Shown: in pieces, positions 30,528 to 39,325 of the stretch | Position numbering within the stretch: the first letter of the stretch is position 1 | Layout: every line of letters begins with the position of its first letter | Origin: Nonomuraea aurantiaca | GTDB lineage: Bacteria > Actinomycetota > Actinomycetes > Streptosporangiales > Streptosporangiaceae | Reading direction: 5' to 3' | DNA: 64,000 nucleotides | Assembly (NCBI RefSeq): GCF_020215705.1 | Contig: NZ_JAIWNB010000001.1 | Location: 558,001-622,000 of the forward strand | Notes under the pieces: generated by a model | Told to the model about the DNA's origin: nothing | The model's input: only the letters and a program-made list of their open reading frames with translations | Database searches by the model: none | Position numbers and translations under genes: made by a program

Positions 30528-33500
30528 GTGACTTCTCGTATCGCCGTAGTAGGAATGGCATGCCGTTTTCCCGACGCCGCCACCGCCGGTGAGCTGTGGG
30601 ACAACGCGCTGGCGGGCCGCAGGTCGTTCCGGCGGCTGCCCCCGGAACGGATCCGGCTGTCCGACTACTGGTCCGCGGACCGTTCGGCGCCCGACCACTT
30701 CTACACGACCGAGGCGGCGCTGTTACGCGACTGGGAGTTCGACCGGCTGCGCTTCAAGGTGGCCGGAACGACCTTCCGCAACACCGACATGGTGCACTGG
30801 CTCGCCCTGGAGGTGGCCGCCGAGGCGCTCGCCGATGCGGGGTTCCCCGACGGCAAGGGCGCGCCGCACGAGACCACCGGCGTGGTCATCGGCAACTCGC
30901 TCACCGGCGAGGGCCAGCGGGCGGCCGGGATCAGGCTGCGCTGGCCGTACGTACGCCGCATCGTCGCCAACGCCCTGGAGGGCAAGCTGGACACCGAGCA
31001 GCTCACCGAGCTGCTCGGCCGGATGGAGCACGACTACAAGGCGCCGTTCCCGGTGCCCGACGGCGACTACCTGGCCGGCGGCCTGTCCAACACGATCGCC
31101 GGACGCATCTGCAACCACTTCGACCTCAACGGCGGCGGCTACGCCGTCGACGGAGCCTGCGCCTCGTCGCTGCTGGCGCTCACCACCTCCTGCAACGCGC
31201 TGGTCTCCGGCGACCTCGACGTCGCCGTGGCCGGCGGGGTGGACATCAGCATCGACCCGAACGAGCTGATCGGCTTCTCCAGGGCCGGCGCGCTCGCCGT
31301 CGACGAGATGCGCGTGTACGACCAGCGGTCCGCCGGATTCTGGCCCGGTGAGGGCTCCGGCATGGTCGTGCTGATGCGCGAGGAGGACGCCGTCGCCAGG
31401 GGACACCGCATCCACGCCCTCATCGCCGGCTGGGGCGTCTCCTCCGACGGCGCGGGCGGGATCACCCGGCCGGAGTCCGACGGCCAGCGGCTCTGCCTCG
31501 ACCGCGCCTACGAGCGGGCCGGGTTCGGCATCGAGGAGGTGCCGTACTTCGAAGGACACGGCACCGGCACCGCCGTCGGCGACGCCGCGGAGCTGGAGAC
31601 GATCTCCGAGGCGCGAAGGGCGGCCGCGCCGGCCGCGCGGCCCGCCGTCATCGGCTCGATCAAGGCGAACATCGGCCACACGAAGGCGGCCGCCGGGATG
31701 GCCGGCCTGATCAAGGCCGTCATGGCGGTCAACAGCGCGGTGCTGCCGCCGACCACGGGCTGCGAACGGCCCCACAAGATCCTCTCCGGCGACTCCCCGG
31801 CTCTGCGCACCCTCCGCAAGGCCGAGCCGTGGCCGCAGGACGCGCCGCTGCGCGCGGGCGTCAGCGCCATGGGCTTCGGCGGCATCAACACGCACGTGGT
31901 GATCGAGTCTCCGCGCCGGCGCCGGCCCCGCCTGGACGGGCGGACCCGGACGCTCATGAACTCCCCTCAGGACGTCGAGCTGTTCTGCCTGGACGCCGAC
32001 TCGCCGGCCGGCCTGCGGCAGGAGGCGGACCGCCTCGCCGAGATCGCGGTCGGCCTGTCCCGATCCGAGCTGCCCGACCTCGCCGCGTACCTGGCTCGGA
32101 AGATCGGCCGCAGGGCGAGCCGCGCCGCGGTGGTCGCCGGCACGCCCGCCGCGCTCGCCGAGCGGCTGCGGCGGGTCGCCAAGCTGGCCGGGCAGGGCAC
32201 GGAACGGCACCTCGACAGCGCGGCCGGGGTCTTCCTCGGCACGCTCGGCGAGCTGCCGCGCATCGTGTTGATGTTCCCCGGCCAGGGCTCCGGCAGCCGC
32301 GCCGACGGAGGCGCGCTGCGCCGCCGCTTCGACTCGGTCGACGAGCTGTACGAGATGGCGGCCCTGCCCACCGGCGGCGACCAGGTCGAGACCGCCGTCG
32401 CCCAGCCGCGCATCGTGACCGCCTCGGTGGCCGGGCTGCGGGTACTGTCCGAGCTGGGCGTCGAAGCCGGGACCGCGGTCGGGCACAGCCTCGGCGAGCT
32501 CGTCGCGCTGCACTGGGCCGGCTCCTTCGACGAGGCCGCGGCCCTGCGGATCGCCGCCGCCCGGGGACGGGCGATGAGCGAGCTGTCGGAGAGCGGCGGC
32601 GCGATGGCCAGCGTCACCGCCGACCACGACACCGTGGCCGCGCTGCTCGGCGACGATCCCGTGGTCGTCGCCGGCCTGAACTCACCGCGCCAGACCGTGG
32701 TGTCGGGCCCCGCCGAGGCGGTGACCCGGGTCGTCGAGCGGGCCACCCGCCAGGGCCTGTCGGCGGTCCGGCTCCCCGTCTCGCACGCGTTCCACTCGCG
32801 GCTGGTCGCACCGGCCGCCGATGTCTTCGCGGGCCGGCTGGCCGAAGAGCGGCCCGAGCCCGTCGGCCGGCACGTCATCTCGACCGTGACCGGAGCGCCG
32901 GTCGTGGGCGAGCCCCTCGAACTGCTGCGCGAGCAGATCACCGCGCCGGTCCGCTTCATCGAGGCGCTCACGGTGGCGGCCAAGGGCGCGGACCTGCTCA
33001 TCGAGGTGGGGCCCGGCCTCGTCCTGACCCAGCTGGCGCGCGACATCGTCGACGTCCCCGCCGTCGCCACGCGTACGGACGACGACTCCCTGGCCGGCAT
33101 CCTGCAGACGCTGGGCGCGGCGTTCGCCGTCGGCGCTGGCGTGAAGGTCGGCGAACTGTTCGACGATCGCTTCACCCGCGCCTTCGACCCGGCCGCCACC
33201 CCGACCTTCATCACCAACCTGTGCGAGGTCGTCCCGGAGATCGACTCCGCCCTGCTGGTCGGCGCCGCCGCTCCCGCGTCGGGGCCTTCTTCTCTGGACG
33301 AACCCACCGGAGACCCGCTCCTCCTGCTGCGCCGGCTGGTCGCCGCGCACGCCGAGTTCCCGCTGGAGGCGGTGCAGGCGGACAGCAAGTTCCTGGACGA
33401 CCTGCATCTCAGCTCGATCGTGGTGGGCGAGCTCGTCGGCGAGGCCATGAGCCGGCTCGGGCTGTCCGAGCCCGCCGCGCCCACCGGGTACGCCACCGCG

Positions 33501-33854
33501 ACCCTGGGCCAGGTCGCCGAGACGCTGGAGCAGCTGGTCGCGACGGCGAGGCCCCGGCCGAGGACGCCGAGACGGCGGCGGCCCGCATCGTGCCGCCCGG
33601 CATCGCGCCTTGGGTGCACAGCTTCGCCGTCGGGAGACGCGAGAGCACCCCGCCGGTCCGTACGACGCCCCGCGGCCCGGGTACTTGGCAGGTCATCGGT
33701 GATCATCCCGCCGCCGACGCCGTCCGGACCGCGCTCGAAGCGGCGGCCACCGGCACCGGCGTCCTGGTCGTCCTCCCCTCGGGTCCGCAGCGTGCCGAGC
33801 GGCTGGCGGTGCTGCGCGCCGGCGCCGAGGCGGTGCTCGCGGGCAAGGAGGTGA
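30528..33854 (+). CDS. Enediyne-type iterative type I PKS, N-terminal part (KS-AT-ACP), open until frameshift
   Basis: Up to about base 33,545 this frame encodes the first half of a PksE-like synthase. The KS has Cys211 in VDGACASS, His344 in EGHGTGT and His384 in NIGHTKAAAG. The AT has MFPGQGSG and Ser654 in GHSLGE. The single ACP has the enediyne-type DLHLSSI motif with attachment Ser962 or 963. Beyond about 33,550 the frame turns into Arg/Pro-rich nonsense to a stop at 33,852, while the minus-one frame continues with family sequence. A one-base loss (mutation or sequencing error) best explains this; no classical slippery heptamer is present. Confidence 0.87.
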   Translation: MTSRIAVVGMACRFPDAATAGELWDNALAGRRSFRRLPPERIRLSDYWSADRSAPDHFYTTEAALLRDWEFDRLRFKVAGTTFRNTDMVHWLALEVAAEALADAGFPDGKGAPHETTGVVIGNSLTGEGQRAAGIRLRWPYVRRIVANALEGKLDTEQLTELLGRMEHDYKAPFPVPDGDYLAGGLSNTIAGRICNHFDLNGGGYAVDGACASSLLALTTSCNALVSGDLDVAVAGGVDISIDPNELIGFSRAGALAVDEMRVYDQRSAGFWPGEGSGMVVLMREEDAVARGHRIHALIAGWGVSSDGAGGITRPESDGQRLCLDRAYERAGFGIEEVPYFEGHGTGTAVGDAAELETISEARRAAAPAARPAVIGSIKANIGHTKAAAGMAGLIKAVMAVNSAVLPPTTGCERPHKILSGDSPALRTLRKAEPWPQDAPLRAGVSAMGFGGINTHVVIESPRRRRPRLDGRTRTLMNSPQDVELFCLDADSPAGLRQEADRLAEIAVGLSRSELPDLAAYLARKIGRRASRAAVVAGTPAALAERLRRVAKLAGQGTERHLDSAAGVFLGTLGELPRIVLMFPGQGSGSRADGGALRRRFDSVDELYEMAALPTGGDQVETAVAQPRIVTASVAGLRVLSELGVEAGTAVGHSLGELVALHWAGSFDEAAALRIAAARGRAMSELSESGGAMASVTADHDTVAALLGDDPVVVAGLNSPRQTVVSGPAEAVTRVVERATRQGLSAVRLPVSHAFHSRLVAPAADVFAGRLAEERPEPVGRHVISTVTGAPVVGEPLELLREQITAPVRFIEALTVAAKGADLLIEVGPGLVLTQLARDIVDVPAVATRTDDDSLAGILQTLGAAFAVGAGVKVGELFDDRFTRAFDPAATPTFITNLCEVVPEIDSALLVGAAAPASGPSSLDEPTGDPLLLLRRLVAAHAEFPLEAVQADSKFLDDLHLSSIVVGELVGEAMSRLGLSEPAAPTGYATATLGQVAETLEQLVATARPRPRTPRRRRPASCRPASRLGCTASPSGDARAPRRSVRRPAARVLGRSSVIIPPPTPSGPRSKRRPPAPASWSSSPRVRSVPSGWRCCAPAPRRCSRARR

Positions 33855-36376
33855 CCCGCTGCGCGATCGTCCAGGAGGAGCCCGGCGGGGCCGGCTTCGC
33901 CAAGAGCCTGCACCTGGAGGCGCCCTGGGTCGCCACCACCGTCGTGACCCTCCCGCTCGACGCGGCCGAGGCGCCCGCGTGGATCACTGCGGAGGTCACC
34001 GCGACCGACCGCTTCAAGGAGGTCTTCTACGGCGCCGACGGCACCGGTACGGAGCCCGTCCTGACGCCGGTGGAGCTCAACGGCACCGAGCTGCCGCTCG
34101 GCCCCGACGACGTGCTGCTCGTCACCGGCGGCGGCAAGGGCATCACCGCCGAATGCGCGCTGAGCCTGGCCAAGGAGACGGGCACCCGGCTGGCCCTGCT
34201 CGGCCGATCCGATCCGGAGGAGGACGGCGAACTGGCCGCCAACCTGGAGCGGATGGCGGCCACCGGAGTGACCGCCCGCTACCTGCGCGCCGACGTCACC
34301 GACGGGGCGCAGGTGGCCGAAGCGGTCGCCGCGATCGAACGGCACCTCGGCAAGGTCACCGGCGTCCTGCACGGAGCCGGTGGCAACGTGCCCAAGCTGC
34401 TCGGGGAACTCACCGACGCCGACTACGCGGCCACGATCGACCCCAAGGTCGCGGGGCTCGAAGCGGTGCTCGCGGCCGTCGGGACCGGCGCGCTGAAGCT
34501 GCTGGTCACGTTCGGCAGCATCACCGGGCGGGCCGGGCTGCGGGGAGAGGCCCACTACGCCATAGCCAACGAGTGGCAGAGCGACCTCGTCGAACGGCTC
34601 GCGCGCGAGCTGCCGCACTGCCGGTGCCGGGCCGTGGAGTGGTCCCTGTGGTCGGGCGTCGGCATGGGGGAGCGGCTCGGCTCGGTGGAGAACCTCGCCC
34701 GCGTGGGCGTCACCACCATCACGCCCGACCAGGGGGTGGCCATGCTCCGCGAGCTGATCGCCGACCCGGGCGCGCCCGTCGTCACCGTGGTCACCGGGCG
34801 GTTCGGCGAAATGCCGACGGTGACCTTCACCGCCGGCTCTGAGGGGGGAGACGATCTGCCGCTGCTGCGCTTCCTGGAGCAGCCGCGCGTCCACTACCCC
34901 GGCATCGAGCTGGTCGCCGACTCCGAGGTCGGCTGGGCCAGCGATCCCTATCTCGCCGAGCACGTCTTCGGCGGCGGGGAAGGGGCGGTCCTGCCGGGCA
35001 CGGTGGGCATGGAGATCATGGCTCAGGCCGCGGCCGGCCTGCTCGGCACGGACACCGTGCCGGTCCTGGAGGGCGTCGAATTCCTCCGGGCCATCGTCGT
35101 GGCCGAGGACGCCCCCGTGACGGTACGGGTGGCGGCGCTGCGTACCGGGCCGGGCCGGGTCGTCACCGCGGTCCGTACGAGTACCACCAAATTCCAGATC
35201 GACCACTTCCGGGCGGTCTGCGACTACGCCGGCGCCCAGCTCAGGCACACCGGCGACCAGCCGGAACCACTCGGGCACACCGGCGACTACTCCGGCGTCA
35301 AGCCCGAGACCCTCGGGCTCGCCCGGCCCGGCGACGTGGCGCTGCCGCCGCTGGCCTTCGACCCCGCGACGGACCTCTACGGGCCGATGCTCTTCCACGG
35401 CCCGCGCTTCAAGCTGGTCGAGAGCGTCCACCGCACCGGCGCCCAGCACGTCACGGGCCGGCTCCTGGCCGGCACCGGCTCATCCTGGTTCGGACGGTAT
35501 CTCCCCGACCGACTGCTGCTCGGCGACCCGGCCGCCCGGGACGCCTACATGCAGCCGATGCAGACCTGCGGGCCGACCGTACTGGCCATCCCCGCGGGCG
35601 TGGAGCGCATCGTGCCGGGCCCGTCGACCGGGGCGCAGCCGACCGACGTCTACATCCGGCACCGCTTCGACGACAAGTGCTGGGACATCGAGGTCACCGA
35701 CCGCGACGGCGACGTCATCGAGACCTGGCAGGGCTTCCGGACCCAGCTGGTCAGCAAGTACGAGGTACCCCGCGAGTGGGTCCCCATGCTGCTGGGCTCG
35801 TACCTGGAACACGTGCTCATCGAGCAGAACCTGGCCGGCCGCGTCGTGTTCGACGCCGACGGCGACGGGCTGGAGCGGCGGCAGGCCAGCCGGCTGGCGG
35901 TCCAGCGGCTGTTCGGCGCCGAGGCCGAGGTCGTCTGGCGCCCGGACGGCAAGCCGGAGGTGCTGGGCGGGGACACCGTGTCGATCGCGCACTCGGCGGG
36001 CGTCACCATGGCGACCACCACGCCGGGGTGCGATCTGGAGACGGTCACACCCCGGAGCAGGCAAGCCTGGTCGACGCTGCTCGGCGCCGACCGGCTCACA
36101 CTGGCCGAGACCGTCGCGGACGAGACGGGGGAGGACTTCGACACCGCCGCCACGCGGATCTGGACGGCCGCCGAGTGCCTGGTGAAGGCGGGCCGGCCGG
36201 TCGACGCCGCGGTGACGTTCGACTCGGCGCGGGACGGCGGCTGGGTGGGGCTCGTCGCCGGTGACGACCGGATCCTGACGATGTCCACCAGGCTGCGCGG
36301 TGTGGCGGCTCCGGTCGTCCTCGCGATCCTGGCCGCGACCGACGCGAACGCCGGCAAGGCGGGTGAGCTCCGATGA
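33542..36376 (+). CDS. Enediyne-type iterative type I PKS, C-terminal part (KR-DH-PPTase), shifted frame
   Basis: This is the same synthase in the minus-one frame relative to the 5' part. It begins in the linker (around EDAETAAARIVPPG). The ketoreductase has LLVTGGGKGITAECAL. The hot-dog dehydratase has AEHVFGGGEGAVLPGTVG. A terminal Sfp-like phosphopantetheinyl transferase domain has CDLETVTPR and IWTAAECLVKAG and can load its own ACP. If the frames were joined, the protein would be about 1,949 residues, the normal PksE length. The end overlaps the thioesterase start (ATGA). Products of such enzymes with their thioesterase are linear polyenes, the precursors of 9- or 10-membered enediyne cores. 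Confidence 0.87.
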   Translation, partial: DGEAPAEDAETAAARIVPPGIAPWVHSFAVGRRESTPPVRTTPRGPGTWQVIGDHPAADAVRTALEAAATGTGVLVVLPSGPQRAERLAVLRAGAEAVLAGKEVTRCAIVQEEPGGAGFAKSLHLEAPWVATTVVTLPLDAAEAPAWITAEVTATDRFKEVFYGADGTGTEPVLTPVELNGTELPLGPDDVLLVTGGGKGITAECALSLAKETGTRLALLGRSDPEEDGELAANLERMAATGVTARYLRADVTDGAQVAEAVAAIERHLGKVTGVLHGAGGNVPKLLGELTDADYAATIDPKVAGLEAVLAAVGTGALKLLVTFGSITGRAGLRGEAHYAIANEWQSDLVERLARELPHCRCRAVEWSLWSGVGMGERLGSVENLARVGVTTITPDQGVAMLRELIADPGAPVVTVVTGRFGEMPTVTFTAGSEGGDDLPLLRFLEQPRVHYPGIELVADSEVGWASDPYLAEHVFGGGEGAVLPGTVGMEIMAQAAAGLLGTDTVPVLEGVEFLRAIVVAEDAPVTVRVAALRTGPGRVVTAVRTSTTKFQIDHFRAVCDYAGAQLRHTGDQPEPLGHTGDYSGVKPETLGLARPGDVALPPLAFDPATDLYGPMLFHGPRFKLVESVHRTGAQHVTGRLLAGTGSSWFGRYLPDRLLLGDPAARDAYMQPMQTCGPTVLAIPAGVERIVPGPSTGAQPTDVYIRHRFDDKCWDIEVTDRDGDVIETWQGFRTQLVSKYEVPREWVPMLLGSYLEHVLIEQNLAGRVVFDADGDGLERRQASRLAVQRLFGAEAEVVWRPDGKPEVLGGDTVSIAHSAGVTMATTTPGCDLETVTPRSRQAWSTLLGADRLTLAETVADETGEDFDTAATRIWTAAECLVKAGRPVDAAVTFDSARDGGWVGLVAGDDRILTMSTRLRGVAAPVVLAILAATDANAGKAGELR

Positions 36377-36816
36377 GCGGAGACGCGTACGAGTACCGGC
36401 ACGTCGTGGGCATCGAGGACACCGACCTGCTCGGCAACGTCAATTACGTCAACTACATCCGCTGGCAGGGCCGGGCCCGGGAGATGTTCCTGCGGGACTT
36501 CGTCCCCGACGTGGTGGCCGGGTTCGCCGACGGGGTGCGCCTGCTGACCGTGAGCTGCCACTGCGACTACCTGCGGGAACTGGCGGTCTTCGACGAGGTG
36601 GTCATCAGGATGCGTCAGGGAGAGCTGGGCCAGACCCAGTCGGTGATGACCTACGAGTACTGGCGTCAGCTCCCGGACGGAGGAGAGGAACTGGTCGCCA
36701 CCGGGGAGCAGCGGATCGCCTGCGTACGTCCCGACGAGAACGGCCACCTGGTTCCGGCCCGGATCCCGGAGCAGATGCGGCGCCTGCTCGAACAGGTACG
36801 CGGCCCGCGCCGTTGA
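36373..36816 (+). CDS. Enediyne-type hot-dog thioesterase (SgcE10/CalE7-like)
   Basis: A 147-residue 4-hydroxybenzoyl-CoA-thioesterase-fold protein. YRHVVGIEDTDLLGNVNYVNYIRWQG is the family's N-terminal active region; the GNVxxxNY pattern and the following RAREMFLRDFVP match the enediyne E10/E7 thioesterases, which lack the usual catalytic Asp. It releases the nascent polyene beta-keto acid from the PKS, with decarboxylation. The ATGA overlap with the PKS supports strict coupling. Confidence 0.92.
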   Translation: MSGDAYEYRHVVGIEDTDLLGNVNYVNYIRWQGRAREMFLRDFVPDVVAGFADGVRLLTVSCHCDYLRELAVFDEVVIRMRQGELGQTQSVMTYEYWRQLPDGGEELVATGEQRIACVRPDENGHLVPARIPEQMRRLLEQVRGPRR

Positions 36817-36844
36817 TCTTTGATCCTCTGCCGAAGGAGTGTCG

Positions 36845-37654
36845 ATGCACGCTGTTTCCGCCACCGCCCGCTGGACGGCCGCCGCCAGGGCGAAGGAGTC
36901 GCGACGCGATGACGCGATCTTCACCGACCACCTGGCCGAGGACCTCGCCGGAGAGGAGGGCGCGACCCTCTTCGCCCGCTACGACAACCCGGGCGTCGGC
37001 GAGTTCATCGCCATCCGGACCCGCTATCTGGACGACGTGATCTCCGTACGCTCCGACCTCGCGCAGGTCGTCCTGCTGGCGGCCGGCCTGGACACGCGCT
37101 CCGTACGGCTGCCATGGCCTCCGGAGACCGTGCTGTACGAGATCGACCAGGCCGACCTGCTGGAGGAGAAGGACAAGCGGCTCGCCGAACTCGGCGCCCA
37201 GCACCGCTGCGCCCGGCGGGCCGTCGGCGCCGACCTGACCGGAGCCTGGCCGCAGGCCCTCCGGGAGGCCGGCTGGGATCCGGCGGCGCCGACCCTGTGG
37301 GTGGTCGAGGGCCTGCTGTTCTACATGCCGGAGCCCGCCGCTCGGGGGCTGGTGGAGCGGGTCGCGGAGATCACGGCGCCGGGGAGCGTGCTCGCCGGGG
37401 ATCTGCTCAGCCACCAGTCGATGATCAGCGAGTTCTCGCGGGAGGGACTGCGCAGGCTGACGGAGGACGGCTGCCCGTGGCTGTTCGGCACGGACGAGCC
37501 GGAGGAGTTCCTGGCGGGGTGCGGCTGGCGGGTCACGGAGCTGAAGACCCCTGGGGAGCCGGGTGCCTCCTATGGCCGGTGGCCGTGGGATCCGCCGCTG
37601 CCCCGGGACGTCATGGGCTTCCCCCGCAACTTCTTGTTCATCGCGGACCGCTGA
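36845..37654 (+). CDS. SAM-dependent methyltransferase (PPM1/TIGR00027-like)
   Basis: A 269-residue protein with the leucine-carboxyl-methyltransferase-like pattern common in actinobacteria: ARWTAAARAKESRRDDAIF near the start, VVLLAAGLDTRSVRLPWP for SAM binding, VLYEIDQADLLEEK and WVVEGLLFYMP. The ATG at 36845 has AAGGAG five bases upstream. It follows the thioesterase by 28 bases and is probably in the same unit. It could O-methylate a carboxyl or hydroxyl of the polyketide; polyketide-linked homologues are common, but substrates are rarely known. Confidence 0.85.
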   Translation: MHAVSATARWTAAARAKESRRDDAIFTDHLAEDLAGEEGATLFARYDNPGVGEFIAIRTRYLDDVISVRSDLAQVVLLAAGLDTRSVRLPWPPETVLYEIDQADLLEEKDKRLAELGAQHRCARRAVGADLTGAWPQALREAGWDPAAPTLWVVEGLLFYMPEPAARGLVERVAEITAPGSVLAGDLLSHQSMISEFSREGLRRLTEDGCPWLFGTDEPEEFLAGCGWRVTELKTPGEPGASYGRWPWDPPLPRDVMGFPRNFLFIADR

Positions 37655-37857
37655 CCAGCATGATCCTGGGGTGACCGAGTGATCACGTTCGGTGCCGACC
37701 ATTTGCACCCGCAGGTAGCCTTGGCCTGTGGCGGGTGCCTCTGACCAGCCACGCAACACCCCTTCCCCCTTCAGATCACGAGCCGGTGCGGCTGCCATCA
37801 CGTTGAGTTCGCAGCGTTCAAAGTGTCTCCTCAGCCGCCCCAACTGATAGGAGACTT

Positions 37858-38700
37858 GTGTTCAAGGCAATCAGCAGGCGATCAATGGCGCTGGCCACCC
37901 TCATGGCTCTAGGGCTCGCACTGATCACCACCACCACGGCCGCTGCGGGCGTGAACCACGCCGCCATCATCGGGGGTAGGGACGCGACGGAGCCCTACTC
38001 GTTCATGGCGTCCTTCCGGCTGAGCGAAGTGCCCAACCATCACTGCGGCGGCGCCCTCATCGCCGCCGACTGGGTCGTCACCGCCGCTCACTGCAAGGGC
38101 CTCATGAAGCCCGGCAAGACACGGGTACGCATCGGCTCTCTCGACCGGGACAAGGGCGGAGTCGTCGCCGGCGTGAAGCGGATCGTCACCCATCCCGACT
38201 GGAGCGGCCGCGACACGAGCGGGGAGCGAAAGGGCGACCTCGAGCTGATCCAGCTGGACCGCCGAGTGAACCTCACCCCCATCCGCATCGCCGACAGCCC
38301 CGGCCGAGTGGGCGACCCGAGCCGAGTCATCGGCTGGGGGATGACCTGCGAGAGCATGGCGAGATGCGAGAACGGTTCCGAGAAGCTGCAGGAACTCGAC
38401 ACCGTACGCGTACCCGACAACCGTTGCGTCGAGCTCAACAGGGGCACCGAGCTGTGCACCAGCGACAGCGCCGGGCGCGCGGCCAGCGCCTGCCACGGCG
38501 ACTCCGGCGGCCCACAGATCCGCAAGATCGCCGGCCGGTGGGAGCTGATCGGCGCCACCTCGCGCGACGGTGACGACGTGGACGAGCGGATGGGCGGCGG
38601 CGTCGGCTGCTCCACCAACCCCGACGGCGGACCGGGGGTCGGCATCTGGACGGACGTGACCCACTACCGCTCGTGGATCACTCGCACCATAGAGGCGTGA
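37858..38700 (+). CDS. Secreted S1-family serine protease, chymotrypsin-like specificity
   Basis: A 280-residue protease. The signal peptide ends near residue 30, a short propeptide leads to the mature start IIGGRDA, and the triad is His78 (VTAAHC), Asp127 (KGDLELIQL) and Ser216 (CHGDSGGP). The residue at the base of the S1 pocket, six before Ser216, is Ser210 rather than trypsin's Asp, which predicts cleavage after large hydrophobic rather than basic residues. Six or more cysteines suggest disulfides. AGGAG lies just before the GTG start. Monocistronic. Confidence 0.92.
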   Translation: MFKAISRRSMALATLMALGLALITTTTAAAGVNHAAIIGGRDATEPYSFMASFRLSEVPNHHCGGALIAADWVVTAAHCKGLMKPGKTRVRIGSLDRDKGGVVAGVKRIVTHPDWSGRDTSGERKGDLELIQLDRRVNLTPIRIADSPGRVGDPSRVIGWGMTCESMARCENGSEKLQELDTVRVPDNRCVELNRGTELCTSDSAGRAASACHGDSGGPQIRKIAGRWELIGATSRDGDDVDERMGGGVGCSTNPDGGPGVGIWTDVTHYRSWITRTIEA

Positions 38701-38718
38701 CCCACTAGGACGGTGATC

Positions 38719-38735
38719 CCCCTCTACATGAGGGG
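38719..38735 (+). terminator. Short hairpin after the protease gene
   Basis: CCCCTC, loop TACAT, GAGGGG lie 19 bases after the protease stop. The stem is only six base pairs and has no U-tract, so terminator function is uncertain. Confidence 0.35.
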
Positions 38736-38765
38736 CGGTCTCCCCCGAGCGGGTTACTGATCATC

Positions 38766-39005
38766 GTGTTCCTGCTGGCCGCCCAGGTGCGTTTCGACAG
38801 GCGCTGGCCGCGCGTGGTCCTGCTCGTCCTGCTGTGGCCGTGCACCGGCATGGCAGCGGTGTGGGCGGTCGGCATGCTGGGCGGTGCGCCGCTCACCGAC
38901 CGCAGCGGCGCGGTCTTCCGTGGGTATTGCGCGGTCTGGGCCGTGCTCCTCTTCCAGGCCACGCGCCACCTCCAGCATTGCCCTCGCCAGGTCGCGGCCC
39001 CATGA
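38766..39005 (+). CDS. Small hypothetical membrane protein
   Basis: A 79-residue frame with two hydrophobic helices (VVLLVLLWPCTGMAAVWAVG and GYCAVWAVLLFQ). There is no convincing SD before the GTG, and an antisense frame of similar length exists. The membrane-like pattern with positively charged flanks favours a real gene, but support is modest. No family recognised. Confidence 0.4.
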   Translation: MFLLAAQVRFDRRWPRVVLLVLLWPCTGMAAVWAVGMLGGAPLTDRSGAVFRGYCAVWAVLLFQATRHLQHCPRQVAAP

Positions 39006-39325
39006 GCGCAACTGGCCGCAGGTGGCGGTCGATCGTTCGATCGGGTGGTGCTGTAAGACAGATATAAAGATCAGGCCCTGTTGATGTCCCTCAGTGTGCG
39101 TGCCCGAAACCATTGTGGCAGTGCGCCTGGGATATCAGGGACTGCCGGTGTTGTCGCTCGTCAGAACCCGATCTTGCTCTCGTAGTAGAGAGCCCATCGC
39201 CCTGGGACTCCAGATGTTACAGAAAATGCGTTCGAATTTAGGGTGACCTTTCTCATATTGTCCCCTTGATCAGGCGAGGATATTGATCTTGTGTCATGTC
39301 AACTCATCCCTGATTGAGGGTGTTA
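39006..39325. other. Intergenic region upstream of the giant exoprotein
   Basis: About 320 bases, less GC-rich than the surroundings, with no gene recognised. The second half (about 39,200-39,310) is AT-enriched and probably carries the promoter of the large gene; no confident -35/-10 pair was identified. Confidence 0.4.

Noticed and set aside
33535..33565. Programmed minus-one ribosomal frameshift in the PKS
   Set aside because: No X XXY YYZ slippery heptamer in the right phase; a one-base loss or sequencing error is simpler.
31967..35449. An 1,160-codon open frame antisense to the PKS
   Set aside because: Shadow of a GC-rich gene; the sense strand has complete catalytic motifs.
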